From: an uncultured Halieaceae bacterium
Lineage (GTDB): Bacteria > Pseudomonadota > Gammaproteobacteria > Pseudomonadales > Halieaceae
Direction: 5' to 3'
DNA length: 64,000 nt
Assembly: GCA_913057135.1 (NCBI GenBank)
Contig: CAJXNM010000004.1
Coordinates: 1-64,000, forward strand
The translations under genes were made by a program, and so were the position numbers. Of this stretch, positions 9,662 to 18,009 are shown one piece after another. The notes beneath the pieces are model-generated. The model did no database searches. It saw only the letters and a list, made by a program, of their open reading frames with translations, and was not told the origin of the DNA. How positions within the stretch are numbered: position 1 is the stretch's first letter; each line of letters starts with the position of its first letter.

Positions 9662-10807
9662 TTACTCGGCCCGGGACACCGGCACCACGCTCATGCCGTC
9701 GACCGGTGTCGGTAATGGCGCTAAACAAAGAAGGTCGCCATCACTTAACCCCTTGTGAATAAGCGCAGTATCGCCGCTCATGCGCAGTACCTGTACTTCT
9801 CTGAAACGCAGCCGTTGCTCGCTGTCGACAACAAGGACACGGTTGTTCTGTAACAAGGAAGAGCGGGGAATCGCAGCGACCCCAGCTACCGTAATACCGC
9901 TAATATCCGCGTCCACGAACAGGCCGATAGGCAGGGTATCAACGGTGGGGTCCGTGGCTGTTGTGACCTCCGCCACAATGTGGACCATGCGACTTTGGGG
10001 ATCTATCTCGCCTTCCGTGCGGGCGACGACGCCTTGCCATACCCGCTCGCGCCCGGCGAAATTAGCGCGCAAACGCACCTTGGGTGCGGCCATCTCAGGA
10101 ACAACACCTACCTGACCTAATGCTGGATCGAGAAAGGCTAGCTGGCTATCGGCTAGGGGTAGGCGCACCTCGAGGTGATCGGTTGCATATAGGCTGGCCA
10201 GCGGTGTACCTCGCTGGACAAATTGACCAAGGGCCGCACTGGCTGCCCGCACACGTCCCGAGTAGGGTGCACTGAGTGTGCAGCGCTCTAACTCCAGCGC
10301 TGCCTGGGACAAGGCACTTTGAGCTCGCAACAAAGCCGCCTCGGCAATATCGCGGCTGCGTTGAGCCTGTTGTAGTTGGGTATCGCTGGCCAACTCTCGG
10401 TTGCGCAATGACTCAATGCGACGCAATTCACTATCGGCAAAGGTGAACTCCGCTTGAGACCGCTGCTGCTCCGCTTTGGCTTGTTGGTGCGCTAATTCGT
10501 AGTCGGCACTGTCAATCTTCAGCAGCGTGTCGCCCCGTTGAAAGCGCCCACCCGAACGCAGGGCAGGGGATACCCAGACGATCTCCCCGGCTACCCGGGC
10601 AATCAAGGGCGTCTGTGTTCTGGGTTGCACACTGCCCTGGGACGTTACCTCGAGCTTAATGTCTTCAAGCTCGATACTTTGGGTGGTCACTGCCACAGCA
10701 GGCTTTACCACCGGTTCAGTATTGGGAGCGGGAGCACTGAGTTGCAGCAGGTAAAACAGAAGGCAGGCCGCAGCGACGATAATCAGCGGCAACCGCAAGC
10801 GAGTCAC
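9662..10807 (-). CDS. RND periplasmic adaptor (membrane fusion protein, HlyD/AcrA family)
   Basis: The membrane fusion subunit of the adjacent RND pump. After an N-terminal membrane anchor (LPLIIVAAACLLFYLLQL) come a lipoyl half-motif, a coiled-coil hairpin rich in Gln/Arg/Ala (AKAEQQRSQAEFTFADSELRRIESLRNRELAS), the second lipoyl half (LSAPYSGRVRAASAALGQFV) and beta-barrel domains. The ORF track start at 10861 lies inside the upstream gene. GTG at 10807 overlaps the upstream stop as GTGA and has GGAG 10 bases before it, giving 381 aa. That overlap means this pump gene is translationally coupled to a sugar-acid oxidoreductase, which is unusual. Confidence 0.88.
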   Translation of the reverse strand: MTRLRLPLIIVAAACLLFYLLQLSAPAPNTEPVVKPAVAVTTQSIELEDIKLEVTSQGSVQPRTQTPLIARVAGEIVWVSPALRSGGRFQRGDTLLKIDSADYELAHQQAKAEQQRSQAEFTFADSELRRIESLRNRELASDTQLQQAQRSRDIAEAALLRAQSALSQAALELERCTLSAPYSGRVRAASAALGQFVQRGTPLASLYATDHLEVRLPLADSQLAFLDPALGQVGVVPEMAAPKVRLRANFAGRERVWQGVVARTEGEIDPQSRMVHIVAEVTTATDPTVDTLPIGLFVDADISGITVAGVAAIPRSSLLQNNRVLVVDSEQRLRFREVQVLRMSGDTALIHKGLSDGDLLCLAPLPTPVDGMSVVPVSRAE

Positions 10808-12282
10808 GATGACGAATCTCCAATCGATAAGTCGCTGCGGCTGTGAAGGCTGCGGTAGCAATACTCGAGCTCATTGCGCCACGCCGGGAATCGGGTGACT
10901 AAGCCCTGCAGCGGTGGATACGCCTCAATAATAAGGCTTGCGCGGGCTTGATAACAATGCGGAGCCGCCTCTAATTGCCGTGCAAGTGCAGGTTGCAGTG
11001 GGTCGGTAAACCTGAGCGGCTGATCCGACTGTGAGACACCCCCTTGTATGCACATCCAAGCAGCAACCACATGGGTCAGTGTTGATACCTGTTCACCCCG
11101 CTCGAGTCGCTCCGATAATGGCGCCAGAATCCGCTGGGGAAGCTTTTGGCTAGAGTCGGTGGCGATTTGGAGCAGTGCGTGCTGAAGGTGGGGATTGGCA
11201 AAGCGCTGCTTTAACGCTCGGCAATAGGCTTCAGCATCAAAGTCATTATCGATGGGCAGCGTCGGTAGGATCTCACGCCACAAGGCATCGCAGAGTCCGC
11301 CCAACAGTTCACCAGAAACCGCCTCATGGACGTGCTCAAGTCCGAACCAACTACCTAAACACGCCAGGCCAGAATGGGCAGCGTTCAACAATCGAAGCTT
11401 GCGCTGCTCCCACGGGGCGACATCTGCTACCCACGTAACACCAACCTTTTCGAGGGCAGGTCGCTCTGCGGCAAACGTATCTTCGATGACCCACTGAGAA
11501 AAAGCTTCAGTGACGACAGCGCCATCATCGCGAAAGCCAAGTATCGCTGTCACCTCGTCAAACTTGGCGGAACTCATGGCTGGCGCAATGCGATCCACCA
11601 TAGCGTTAGGGAAAGCCACATGGGTATCAATCCAATGAGCTAACGCCGGGTCGTGATGCTGCGCAAGGGTTAACACCATGCGCTTGGTGATATTGCCGTT
11701 GTGGCTCAAATTATCGCAGGACAGCACGGTGACGCCCTTGTGACCGGCCCTGTAGCGCTGCATCAATCCTGCCAGTAGATGCCCCAATGCTGTGACTGGG
11801 TGCTCAAGACTCGCCAGATCTGCCTGCACCGCGGCATCACTCTTTGCCAGCTCACCTGTGGCTGGGTCATAGCAATAGCCCTTTTCGGTAATGGTCAAGG
11901 TCACCAATTGCGTCGACGGCGCGGCGATTAAATCACGAAGTCGCCGGGGTTCGCTGCGGGCATCGATAACAGAGTGAATAGAACCCACCAACTCATGACT
12001 CACGTCGGTCGCACTCTGTGCGTGATGGCTGTACCAACCCTGCTGGGGGTTGAGTTGATCAGAGGCGGTTGGCGAACGCAGTGATGCGCCAACAATCATC
12101 CAGGGTGCGTCAGCTTGTAACTTGTTTAACTGATGGAAGTACCACGCCTGATGGGCGCGGTGAAACGCACCCACGCCCAAATGCACTATCTTGGGCGCCA
12201 CATCCCTTGGGTAACAACCACGCCCCACGCTATGAGGAACCTGAGATTGGTTATTGTCATTTAATCGTTGCAAGGGATGCAT
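10804..12282 (-). CDS. uxuB: Mannitol dehydrogenase-family oxidoreductase, probable fructuronate reductase
   Basis: A roughly 490-residue member of the polyol-specific long-chain dehydrogenase family. In this context it most likely interconverts D-fructuronate and D-mannonate with NAD(H), the step between UxaC and UxuA, both encoded in the opposite arm. The N-terminal nucleotide-binding part has VHLGVGAFHRAHQAWYF; the catalytic Lys, Asn and His lie in RKLRLLNAAHSGLA, and GVTVLSCDNLSHNG is conserved. The ATG at 12282 abuts a GGAGG; a TTG three codons later has better spacing and may be the real start. The gene sits only 20 bp after an intrinsic terminator. Mannitol or another polyol is an alternative substrate. 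Confidence 0.82.
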   Translation of the reverse strand: MHPLQRLNDNNQSQVPHSVGRGCYPRDVAPKIVHLGVGAFHRAHQAWYFHQLNKLQADAPWMIVGASLRSPTASDQLNPQQGWYSHHAQSATDVSHELVGSIHSVIDARSEPRRLRDLIAAPSTQLVTLTITEKGYCYDPATGELAKSDAAVQADLASLEHPVTALGHLLAGLMQRYRAGHKGVTVLSCDNLSHNGNITKRMVLTLAQHHDPALAHWIDTHVAFPNAMVDRIAPAMSSAKFDEVTAILGFRDDGAVVTEAFSQWVIEDTFAAERPALEKVGVTWVADVAPWEQRKLRLLNAAHSGLACLGSWFGLEHVHEAVSGELLGGLCDALWREILPTLPIDNDFDAEAYCRALKQRFANPHLQHALLQIATDSSQKLPQRILAPLSERLERGEQVSTLTHVVAAWMCIQGGVSQSDQPLRFTDPLQPALARQLEAAPHCYQARASLIIEAYPPLQGLVTRFPAWRNELEYCYRSLHSRSDLSIGDSSS

Positions 12283-12301
12283 CCTCCGTCGTGCGCTGGG
12301 C

Positions 12302-12328
12302 AAAAAAAGGGCTGCCAGCGGCAGCCCA
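12302..12328 (-). terminator. Rho-independent terminator after the TonB receptor gene
   Basis: On the minus strand an 8-bp perfect stem GGGCTGCC/GGCAGCCC with a 3-base loop is followed by seven T. It lies between the TonB receptor stop (12362) and the uxuB-like start (12282). Only about 20 bases separate it from the next start codon, so the downstream genes probably depend on read-through. Confidence 0.9.
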
Positions 12329-12361
12329 TAACAGGGGTGTCGAGCACCCAACGCAAAGTTA

Positions 12362-14632
12362 TTAGAAAGACCAACGTGCCCGCAATCCCGCAAATCGCTG
12401 GGCATTTCGGGGCAAGATGTGCGTCATCACAGGCACGCCGCCATAGAAGCCCGAGTTGTCACCGATAATGCTGGCGTAGCGCTCATCAAAAGCATTGTTC
12501 ACAAACGCAGTGATGCGATAGCGCCCCTCGTTATCCTCAATACCCACGCTGAAATTGGCGATACCGTAACTGGTTTGAACCGTGCGCGGGTTGGCGAACA
12601 AATCAAAATTCACGTCGTCTTGGTAGGTATAGTTACCGTTAGCGAAGAGAGAGAATGGCATGCCACTCAAGTCCGACTCATAGGTCAGACCCAGGTTGTA
12701 TTTGAAGTCGGGGGAGTTAGCCAGCGGCTTACCCGCAAGGTCCTGCAGACCGCCCACACAACCTTCGGCCTCGGTCTGTCCGGGGTAGCAGTTGGCACCA
12801 CGGAAAGACTCGATAGTGGCATCAATAAGCGCGGTACTCGCGTCGAGACGCCATGAGCTGCTCAACTGCATGGCAAACTCGGCCTCGATTCCTTGGGTAC
12901 GCAATTCACCCACGTTATTAAGCGCAACGACAATGCCTTCATCGGCAGTCACCTCGGCGCTTTGTGCTTGAAAGTCGTCATAGTCCGTTAAGAAAGCCAC
13001 CACACTAAACTGGGCTCTACCATCAAAAATGGCGCCCTTTAGGCCCGCTTCATAGGAGACGGAATTCTCCGCACCCACGGGGTTTGCAGCACGATCGGTG
13101 TTGAAACCTGAACTCACGTCGTAGGCTTGACCTTTGTAACCGGTAGAGACGCTGACAAATGTGCTGAGGTCCTCGCGCATGAAGTACTGCAGCGCCACTT
13201 TGCCGACTGTGAAGGTATCGGAGTCATCCCCTTGGAATGTTTCACTGATGGCATCGTCATTGAAAAACACTTCGATTTCTTCGCGACCAACGCGGCCGCC
13301 GACACTTAGATCCAGCGCATCACTCAAGTGGAAATTGACTTGACCAAACAGGGCAAGGTTGGTGTTGGTCGTGCCCGCATCCCAATCCGCAACGAACAAG
13401 GGCAGGCGATCAAAGACGCGGGTCGTCTCGGCGTTGGAGTACCAAAGACCGACGATGTAATCCATGTTGTCGCCCTGGGGCGACTCCAAACGAAGCTCTT
13501 GGGTGATTTGATCGGCTTCAAAGGGGGCTACTTGATAAATACCCCCTGACAGGGCGCCGCCAGTGAAGGCGCCAGCCACATCAAACTCGGTGCCGTCCAC
13601 ATCTTGCTCGAATAGGTAGCTCCAGTCCTGGTAGCTGGTAACACTGACCAGGGTGTAGTCACCCATGGCGTAATTGAATTTCAACGATGTGCTGAACTGC
13701 TCGTTATTCGATACCGGCGCGTAATCGAGACGGGTATTGAAATTATCGTCCCCCGGCGTCAAACCTTCAGTGAACAGTGCCGTGGGGAAGGCCCCAAACA
13801 AAGCCGCGCCCTCTGGAATGTCGCGATAGGTACTTACGCCCCCCTTGATATCACGCTCGCTGTAGTCTGCGATGAATCTCACCGAGAGACTGTCTGATGG
13901 ATCAAATACGAACTTTGCACGCACGCCTAAGCCATCGTCGTCGTTGTAGTCGTCACCGTTGGTCAAATTGGTGATATAGCCGTCACGCTGATGGGTGAAG
14001 GCATTAATCCGATAGCCTGCGTTATTGCCGATCGGACCCGACAATGAAGCATTGATGCGTGTCTCATCGTCATCGGTGACGACCGCTTCGACACTGCCCT
14101 CGAATTCAGTACTGGGCGCCCTGGTCACAAGGTTGATCACACCAGCGGAGGCATTTTTCCCAAATAATGTGCCCTGTGGGCCCCGCAAAACTTCTATTCG
14201 TTCGATATCCGCTAGGCTATTGAAGGCCTGAGCTTGTTGTACAACGGGCACGTCATCGACGATGACCGACACGCTGGGTTCAACGCCGATAGAGAAGGCG
14301 TAGGTACCAATGCCGCGTAAGTTAATACTGGCATTGGTGGCGGGCCCCGCATCGCGAATCGTCAGCGATGGCGATACCGCCGTTAATCCTCGGAAGTCAT
14401 TAATACCGGCATTTTCAAGCATCTCTGCCGATACCGCAGAGACCGCAGCGGGAACCTCAAACACCGTCTCTTCACGTTTCTGAGCGACAACTTTTACTAC
14501 TTCCAGCGCTAAACCGTTGCCGCCACTATTCTGTGCAAACGACAGGGTAGGGACGGTAACGCCAGCCGCTAACACCGCGATGGCTGCCGTTAGGGGACGA
14601 CGGGGACTTGGGGATTTTCGATAGTTGGGCAT
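12362..14632 (-). CDS. TonB-dependent outer-membrane receptor
   Basis: A 756-residue TonB-dependent receptor, likely to import the oligosaccharide or glucuronide used by this locus. A signal peptide (LTAAIAVLAAGVTVPTLSFAQ) precedes a TonB-box-like stretch (LEVVKVVAQKREE), the plug domain with RIEVLRGPQGTLFGKNASAGVINLVTR, and a long beta-barrel ending in ARWSF with the terminal Phe of barrel proteins. The start at 14632 (MPNYRKSP...) is preceded by AAGAGG and gives the proper signal peptide; the ORF track start adds 17 residues. A LacI-type operator candidate lies 76 bases upstream of this start. The type resembles receptors of marine and sphingomonad-like bacteria; the substrate cannot be read from sequence. 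Confidence 0.9.
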   Translation of the reverse strand: MPNYRKSPSPRRPLTAAIAVLAAGVTVPTLSFAQNSGGNGLALEVVKVVAQKREETVFEVPAAVSAVSAEMLENAGINDFRGLTAVSPSLTIRDAGPATNASINLRGIGTYAFSIGVEPSVSVIVDDVPVVQQAQAFNSLADIERIEVLRGPQGTLFGKNASAGVINLVTRAPSTEFEGSVEAVVTDDDETRINASLSGPIGNNAGYRINAFTHQRDGYITNLTNGDDYNDDDGLGVRAKFVFDPSDSLSVRFIADYSERDIKGGVSTYRDIPEGAALFGAFPTALFTEGLTPGDDNFNTRLDYAPVSNNEQFSTSLKFNYAMGDYTLVSVTSYQDWSYLFEQDVDGTEFDVAGAFTGGALSGGIYQVAPFEADQITQELRLESPQGDNMDYIVGLWYSNAETTRVFDRLPLFVADWDAGTTNTNLALFGQVNFHLSDALDLSVGGRVGREEIEVFFNDDAISETFQGDDSDTFTVGKVALQYFMREDLSTFVSVSTGYKGQAYDVSSGFNTDRAANPVGAENSVSYEAGLKGAIFDGRAQFSVVAFLTDYDDFQAQSAEVTADEGIVVALNNVGELRTQGIEAEFAMQLSSSWRLDASTALIDATIESFRGANCYPGQTEAEGCVGGLQDLAGKPLANSPDFKYNLGLTYESDLSGMPFSLFANGNYTYQDDVNFDLFANPRTVQTSYGIANFSVGIEDNEGRYRITAFVNNAFDERYASIIGDNSGFYGGVPVMTHILPRNAQRFAGLRARWSF

Positions 14633-14707
14633 GAGCTGGGCCTCTTGCATGTTGTTATTTAGTAACTGCAGTGAAAGGAGCACGGCTATGCCCCTACTGC
14701 CGGTAAG

Positions 14708-14719
14708 GTAACCGGTGTC
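14708..14719. promoter_or_regulatory. Candidate LacI-family operator upstream of the TonB receptor
   Basis: GTAACCGGTGTC matches 10 of 12 positions of the perfect palindrome GACACCGGTGTC found in front of the GH2 operon. It lies in the short spacer between the regulator stop and the receptor start, where repression of the leftward arm would be expected. This is inferred from position and similarity only. Confidence 0.5.
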
Positions 14720-14772
14720 GTAAAGGGACGCAAGACCCGACGAGTGATTAGTAGTGAAAACGTTTGGATGAG

Positions 14773-15801
14773 TTAGTCAGCGTTAATGGGGTGCGGCACA
14801 GCGGTTGACTCACGGGCCACGACCTCGGCATCGAACTGGGCGATTCGGTCGCTTGGAGGGCGTTTGCTATCACCGGTTAACATTTGAACCGCCAGCGCCA
14901 TCATGGCCTGCACCGGCTGGCGCACCGATGTCAGCGGCGGGTATAGATGTGACGCTACTGGCGAGTCGTCGAAGCCGGTCACTGACAGCTCAGCGGGAAT
15001 GGCCACCCCGCAAACGGCCGCAGCGTGATAGACACCAGCGGCCATTTCATCGTTGGCACAGACAATCGCCGAAGGTCGAGTACTGCCTTGCAACAATGCA
15101 AGACCCTGTTGTTTACCAGACTCAAAGGTGAAATCACCATACACAATGGTGAGGTCATCGGCGGTCAGTCCATGCAGAGTCAAGGCATCTTGAATACCCG
15201 CCAAGCGACGTTTAGTAGGGCCTGCGGCTGCGGGTCCACCGATAAACGCAAGCTCACGATGTCCGTCCTTAAGTAACTGATTTGTGAGCGATAATGCCGC
15301 CGTTCGATCGTTGTAACGGATTTGCGGAACAGCAAAATCCGCATGATCGCCTGCAACGCGAACCATGGGCCAATCCTCGCTCACTAAGTCCGCAAGTAAT
15401 CGTGCGGACTCGGATAGGGGTGGAGTGATGATCAATCCATCACAGCCCGAGCGACGCATGAAACGGATAACATCGTCAGCAGCGGCACCTTCATCGGCAA
15501 TTTGATGCATAACCACCTCATAACCCAGGGCATTCGCCGCCCGCTGTGACCCCGCAAGCAGGTCTAAGATGTAGCTGGGATTGCGGTTATTGTAGGCTAG
15601 GCCCAACAGTAGCGATCGAGAACTCGCGAGTGCCCGCGCCCGCCGGTCGGGTTCATACCCGGCTTCCTGCATGATGTGTTTGATGTGTGCGCGAGTCTTG
15701 TCTGACACCCCCTGTTCGTCGTTGAGTACTCGAGAAACCGATTTTTTAGACACGCCCGCCAGGCGCGCGATTTCGTTGATCGTGATGGTCTTCTTTGACA
15801 T
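14773..15801 (-). CDS. LacI-family transcriptional regulator of the hexuronate locus
   Basis: A 342-residue LacI-type repressor. The N-terminal helix-turn-helix is clear (TINEIARLAGVSKKSVSRVLNDEQGVS), followed by the hinge and a periplasmic-binding-protein-like effector domain (LLLGLAYNNRNPSYI..., CDGLIITPPLS, AIVCANDEMAAGVYHAA, LSVTGFDDSPVASHLYPPLTSVRQP). The ORF track start adds 16 residues; the ATG at 15801 gives the normal N-terminus. It lies between the two arms of the glucuronide locus, divergent from the GH2 gene. It most likely represses both arms, with glucuronate, fructuronate or a downstream intermediate as inducer. Confidence 0.92.
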   Translation of the reverse strand: MSKKTITINEIARLAGVSKKSVSRVLNDEQGVSDKTRAHIKHIMQEAGYEPDRRARALASSRSLLLGLAYNNRNPSYILDLLAGSQRAANALGYEVVMHQIADEGAAADDVIRFMRRSGCDGLIITPPLSESARLLADLVSEDWPMVRVAGDHADFAVPQIRYNDRTAALSLTNQLLKDGHRELAFIGGPAAAGPTKRRLAGIQDALTLHGLTADDLTIVYGDFTFESGKQQGLALLQGSTRPSAIVCANDEMAAGVYHAAAVCGVAIPAELSVTGFDDSPVASHLYPPLTSVRQPVQAMMALAVQMLTGDSKRPPSDRIAQFDAEVVARESTAVPHPINAD

Positions 15802-15875
15802 GCCGCTACCAACCGCAGGAAAACCAACATCCTCTGGCCTGCAGACCATTTTGTCTAGTCATCGCAAAAATATTA

Positions 15876-15887
15876 GACACCGGTGTC
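15876..15887. promoter_or_regulatory. Perfect palindromic operator candidate, GACACCGGTGTC
   Basis: A perfect 12-bp palindrome with a central CG, the typical form of LacI-family operators. It lies in the 135-bp divergent spacer between the regulator and the GH2 gene. A 10/12 match recurs before the TonB receptor. Binding by the adjacent regulator is inference. Confidence 0.65.
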
Positions 15888-15936
15888 GCAAATGCCTATT
15901 CTACGGGCAAACCAATAACACTTAACGGAGTGATAC

Positions 15937-18009
15937 ATGCTATCCGCCCTTTACCACCAACTATCCAAAGCAGCTGCGGCGCTGATTGTGCTGTTGGCAG
16001 CGGCAGTATTGCCGACAGCGATCGCTTCGGCCGCCGATGAGGACGAGGAGAGCACACCTTTTGCGGCACCCGAGGTAAAGATTCCTGCGCCTGATCCCAA
16101 CGTGCTTGCCTTTGTTGACGCCCGTGCAACGACAAGTCTGAACGGCACGTGGAACTTCATTGTCGACCCAATGAACATGGGCACGCCTGGTGGATTTTTT
16201 GGCGGCTGGGCAACCACGCGCATTCCTGTCGATGAATGGCAGTTACTGGAATACAACTACCCGAATGCTCGACAAATTCGGGTTCCCGGTGACTTCAATA
16301 CCCAGTTCGATGACTTGTTTTTCTACAGGGACAGTGTCTGGTATCAGCGTGATGTCGACATCACGCCGGCGCCTGGGCAGCGGTATCACCTGTGGTTTGG
16401 TGGCGCCAACTACACGACAAAAGTATTTCTAAATGGCGAACCGGTCGCTGAGCAGAAGGGCGGTTATGTACCATTTTCTGTGGACGTTACCGATGTATTG
16501 GTTGCCGGCCGTAACGATCTGGTGGTTAACGTCAACAATCGACTTGGGGCAGATACGGTACCCACTGGTCGCACCGATTGGTGGCCCTATGGCGGCTTAA
16601 CCCGCGACGTGCTGTTAGTAGAAGTCCCCGCTGCGGGCATTACCAATGCAAAGCTGACACTCGCCAGCGATCGGCGTCATATTGAGGGTGAAGTGACCAC
16701 CCGTAACGTCCCTAAGGGGGGGGGCGTTGCGATTAAGATTCCTGAGCTGAATATTTCCCACAAGGCCAAGGTGGATGCCAATGGCGTGGCCAAATGGCGT
16801 GTCGCAGCAAAACCAGAGCTGTGGCACCCCAATAATCCCAAGCTCTATGACGTAACCATCAGCGCCGGTGATGAGTCGGTTGAAGATCGTATCGGCTTCA
16901 GAACCATTGAAACCCGCGGTCAGACTATCTTGCTCAACGGTGAGCCCATCCGTTTTGCAGGTATTTCGACCCATGAAGAGCCCATCGGTCGAGACGGCGC
17001 TGCCTATTCCCGCGCCGATATGGAAGTGTTGTTCGCCGAAGCGAAGGCGTTAGGTGCTAATTTTGTGCGCGCTGCACATTACCCATACTCGCGTCACGCC
17101 GCCGAAGTGGCCGATGAAATAGGCCTGCTGCTTTGGGAAGAAGTGCCCATTTACTGGAATATTGCGTGGGAAAATCCAGAAACCCTCGCCATCGCCCGTG
17201 ATCAGTTATCGCGTTTAATTCAGCGGGATTGGAACCGTGCCAGCGTCGTTATTTGGTCTGTTGCCAACGAGACGCCGTACTCTAAGCCGCGAATGGCATT
17301 TCTTGAAAATCTTATTGAGGATGCCCGGGCAGCGGATCCGTCACGTTTGGTAAGTGCAGCCCTGCTGGGTGACACCCGTCGCGAACTTAAAGATGTGGCC
17401 TTACATCTTGCCGCTTACGGTGTAGCACAAGATGATGTTCCCGCCGAAGAGCGGGCGATTTTCCAGGCTATTCTCGATCGGGCCGGTAGTGCTGCGCCCG
17501 AGGTCGGCTCTGGCTTCACCCTTGTGATTGATGACCCACTGGGCGAACTGGTCGATATCGTCAGCTACAACGAATACTTCGGCTGGTACTACGCCCGGGG
17601 CATCGCGCCGGCTATTGGAGTGTCGGAGAAAACCGTGCGTCAGCTGATGTTCCAATTTATGCATCACGTTAACCTGAGTGCCGATTTTGACAAGCCCATG
17701 CACATCTCTGAGTTCGGTGCTGGAGCAAAGTCAGGCAAACGGGGCGAAGGGGTCTGGACGGAAGACTATCAAGCCCGAGTATACGAGGCACAGACGGCGA
17801 TGATCGCTAACAGCCCGCAGGTTCAGGGTATGACACCCTGGATTCTCAAGGACTTCCGCGCCATGCTGCGCACGCTGCCCGGGATTCAGGACTATCGCAA
17901 TCGCAAGGGGCTGATTGACGAGAACGGTCGTCGCAAGCAGGCCTTCTACGTCTTGCGTGATTTCTACTCGGGTCCTTGGGTCACCGCCGCTGAGGAGTCT
18001 AGCCGTTGA
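15937..18009 (+). CDS. Exported GH2 beta-glucuronidase
   Basis: A 690-residue glycoside hydrolase family 2 enzyme with a signal peptide (ALIVLLAAAVLPTAIASA), so it probably acts in the periplasm or at the surface. The domain order is the GH2 one: sugar-binding jelly roll (about 65-230), Ig-like domain (about 230-325), and TIM barrel from GFRTIETRG onward. The acid/base is E445 in SVANETPY and the nucleophile E592 in HISEFGAG. At 655-657 it has N-R-K (DYRNRKGLID), the N-x-K motif by which beta-glucuronidases bind the glucuronate carboxylate. A good ribosome-binding site (ACGGAG) precedes the ATG. It is the first gene of the operon, overlapping uxaC. A beta-galactosidase assignment is less likely given N-x-K. 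Confidence 0.87.
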   Translation: MLSALYHQLSKAAAALIVLLAAAVLPTAIASAADEDEESTPFAAPEVKIPAPDPNVLAFVDARATTSLNGTWNFIVDPMNMGTPGGFFGGWATTRIPVDEWQLLEYNYPNARQIRVPGDFNTQFDDLFFYRDSVWYQRDVDITPAPGQRYHLWFGGANYTTKVFLNGEPVAEQKGGYVPFSVDVTDVLVAGRNDLVVNVNNRLGADTVPTGRTDWWPYGGLTRDVLLVEVPAAGITNAKLTLASDRRHIEGEVTTRNVPKGGGVAIKIPELNISHKAKVDANGVAKWRVAAKPELWHPNNPKLYDVTISAGDESVEDRIGFRTIETRGQTILLNGEPIRFAGISTHEEPIGRDGAAYSRADMEVLFAEAKALGANFVRAAHYPYSRHAAEVADEIGLLLWEEVPIYWNIAWENPETLAIARDQLSRLIQRDWNRASVVIWSVANETPYSKPRMAFLENLIEDARAADPSRLVSAALLGDTRRELKDVALHLAAYGVAQDDVPAEERAIFQAILDRAGSAAPEVGSGFTLVIDDPLGELVDIVSYNEYFGWYYARGIAPAIGVSEKTVRQLMFQFMHHVNLSADFDKPMHISEFGAGAKSGKRGEGVWTEDYQARVYEAQTAMIANSPQVQGMTPWILKDFRAMLRTLPGIQDYRNRKGLIDENGRRKQAFYVLRDFYSGPWVTAAEESSR

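Noticed and set aside
9699-9710. TCGACCGGTGTC, partial operator match
   Set aside because: Inside the 3' end of the adaptor gene; only one good half, not placed to regulate.
12419-12856. 145-aa plus-strand ORF
   Set aside because: Antisense to the TonB receptor barrel; shadow frame.
14758-14765. AAACGTTT palindrome upstream of the TonB receptor
   Set aside because: Short, AT-rich and not repeated elsewhere in the locus; the ACCGGTGTC element fits better as operator.
15851-15879. TTGTCT with TAGACA at 17-base spacing as a GH2 promoter
   Set aside because: The -10 hexamer is too weak to claim a promoter, although its place at the operator is suggestive.
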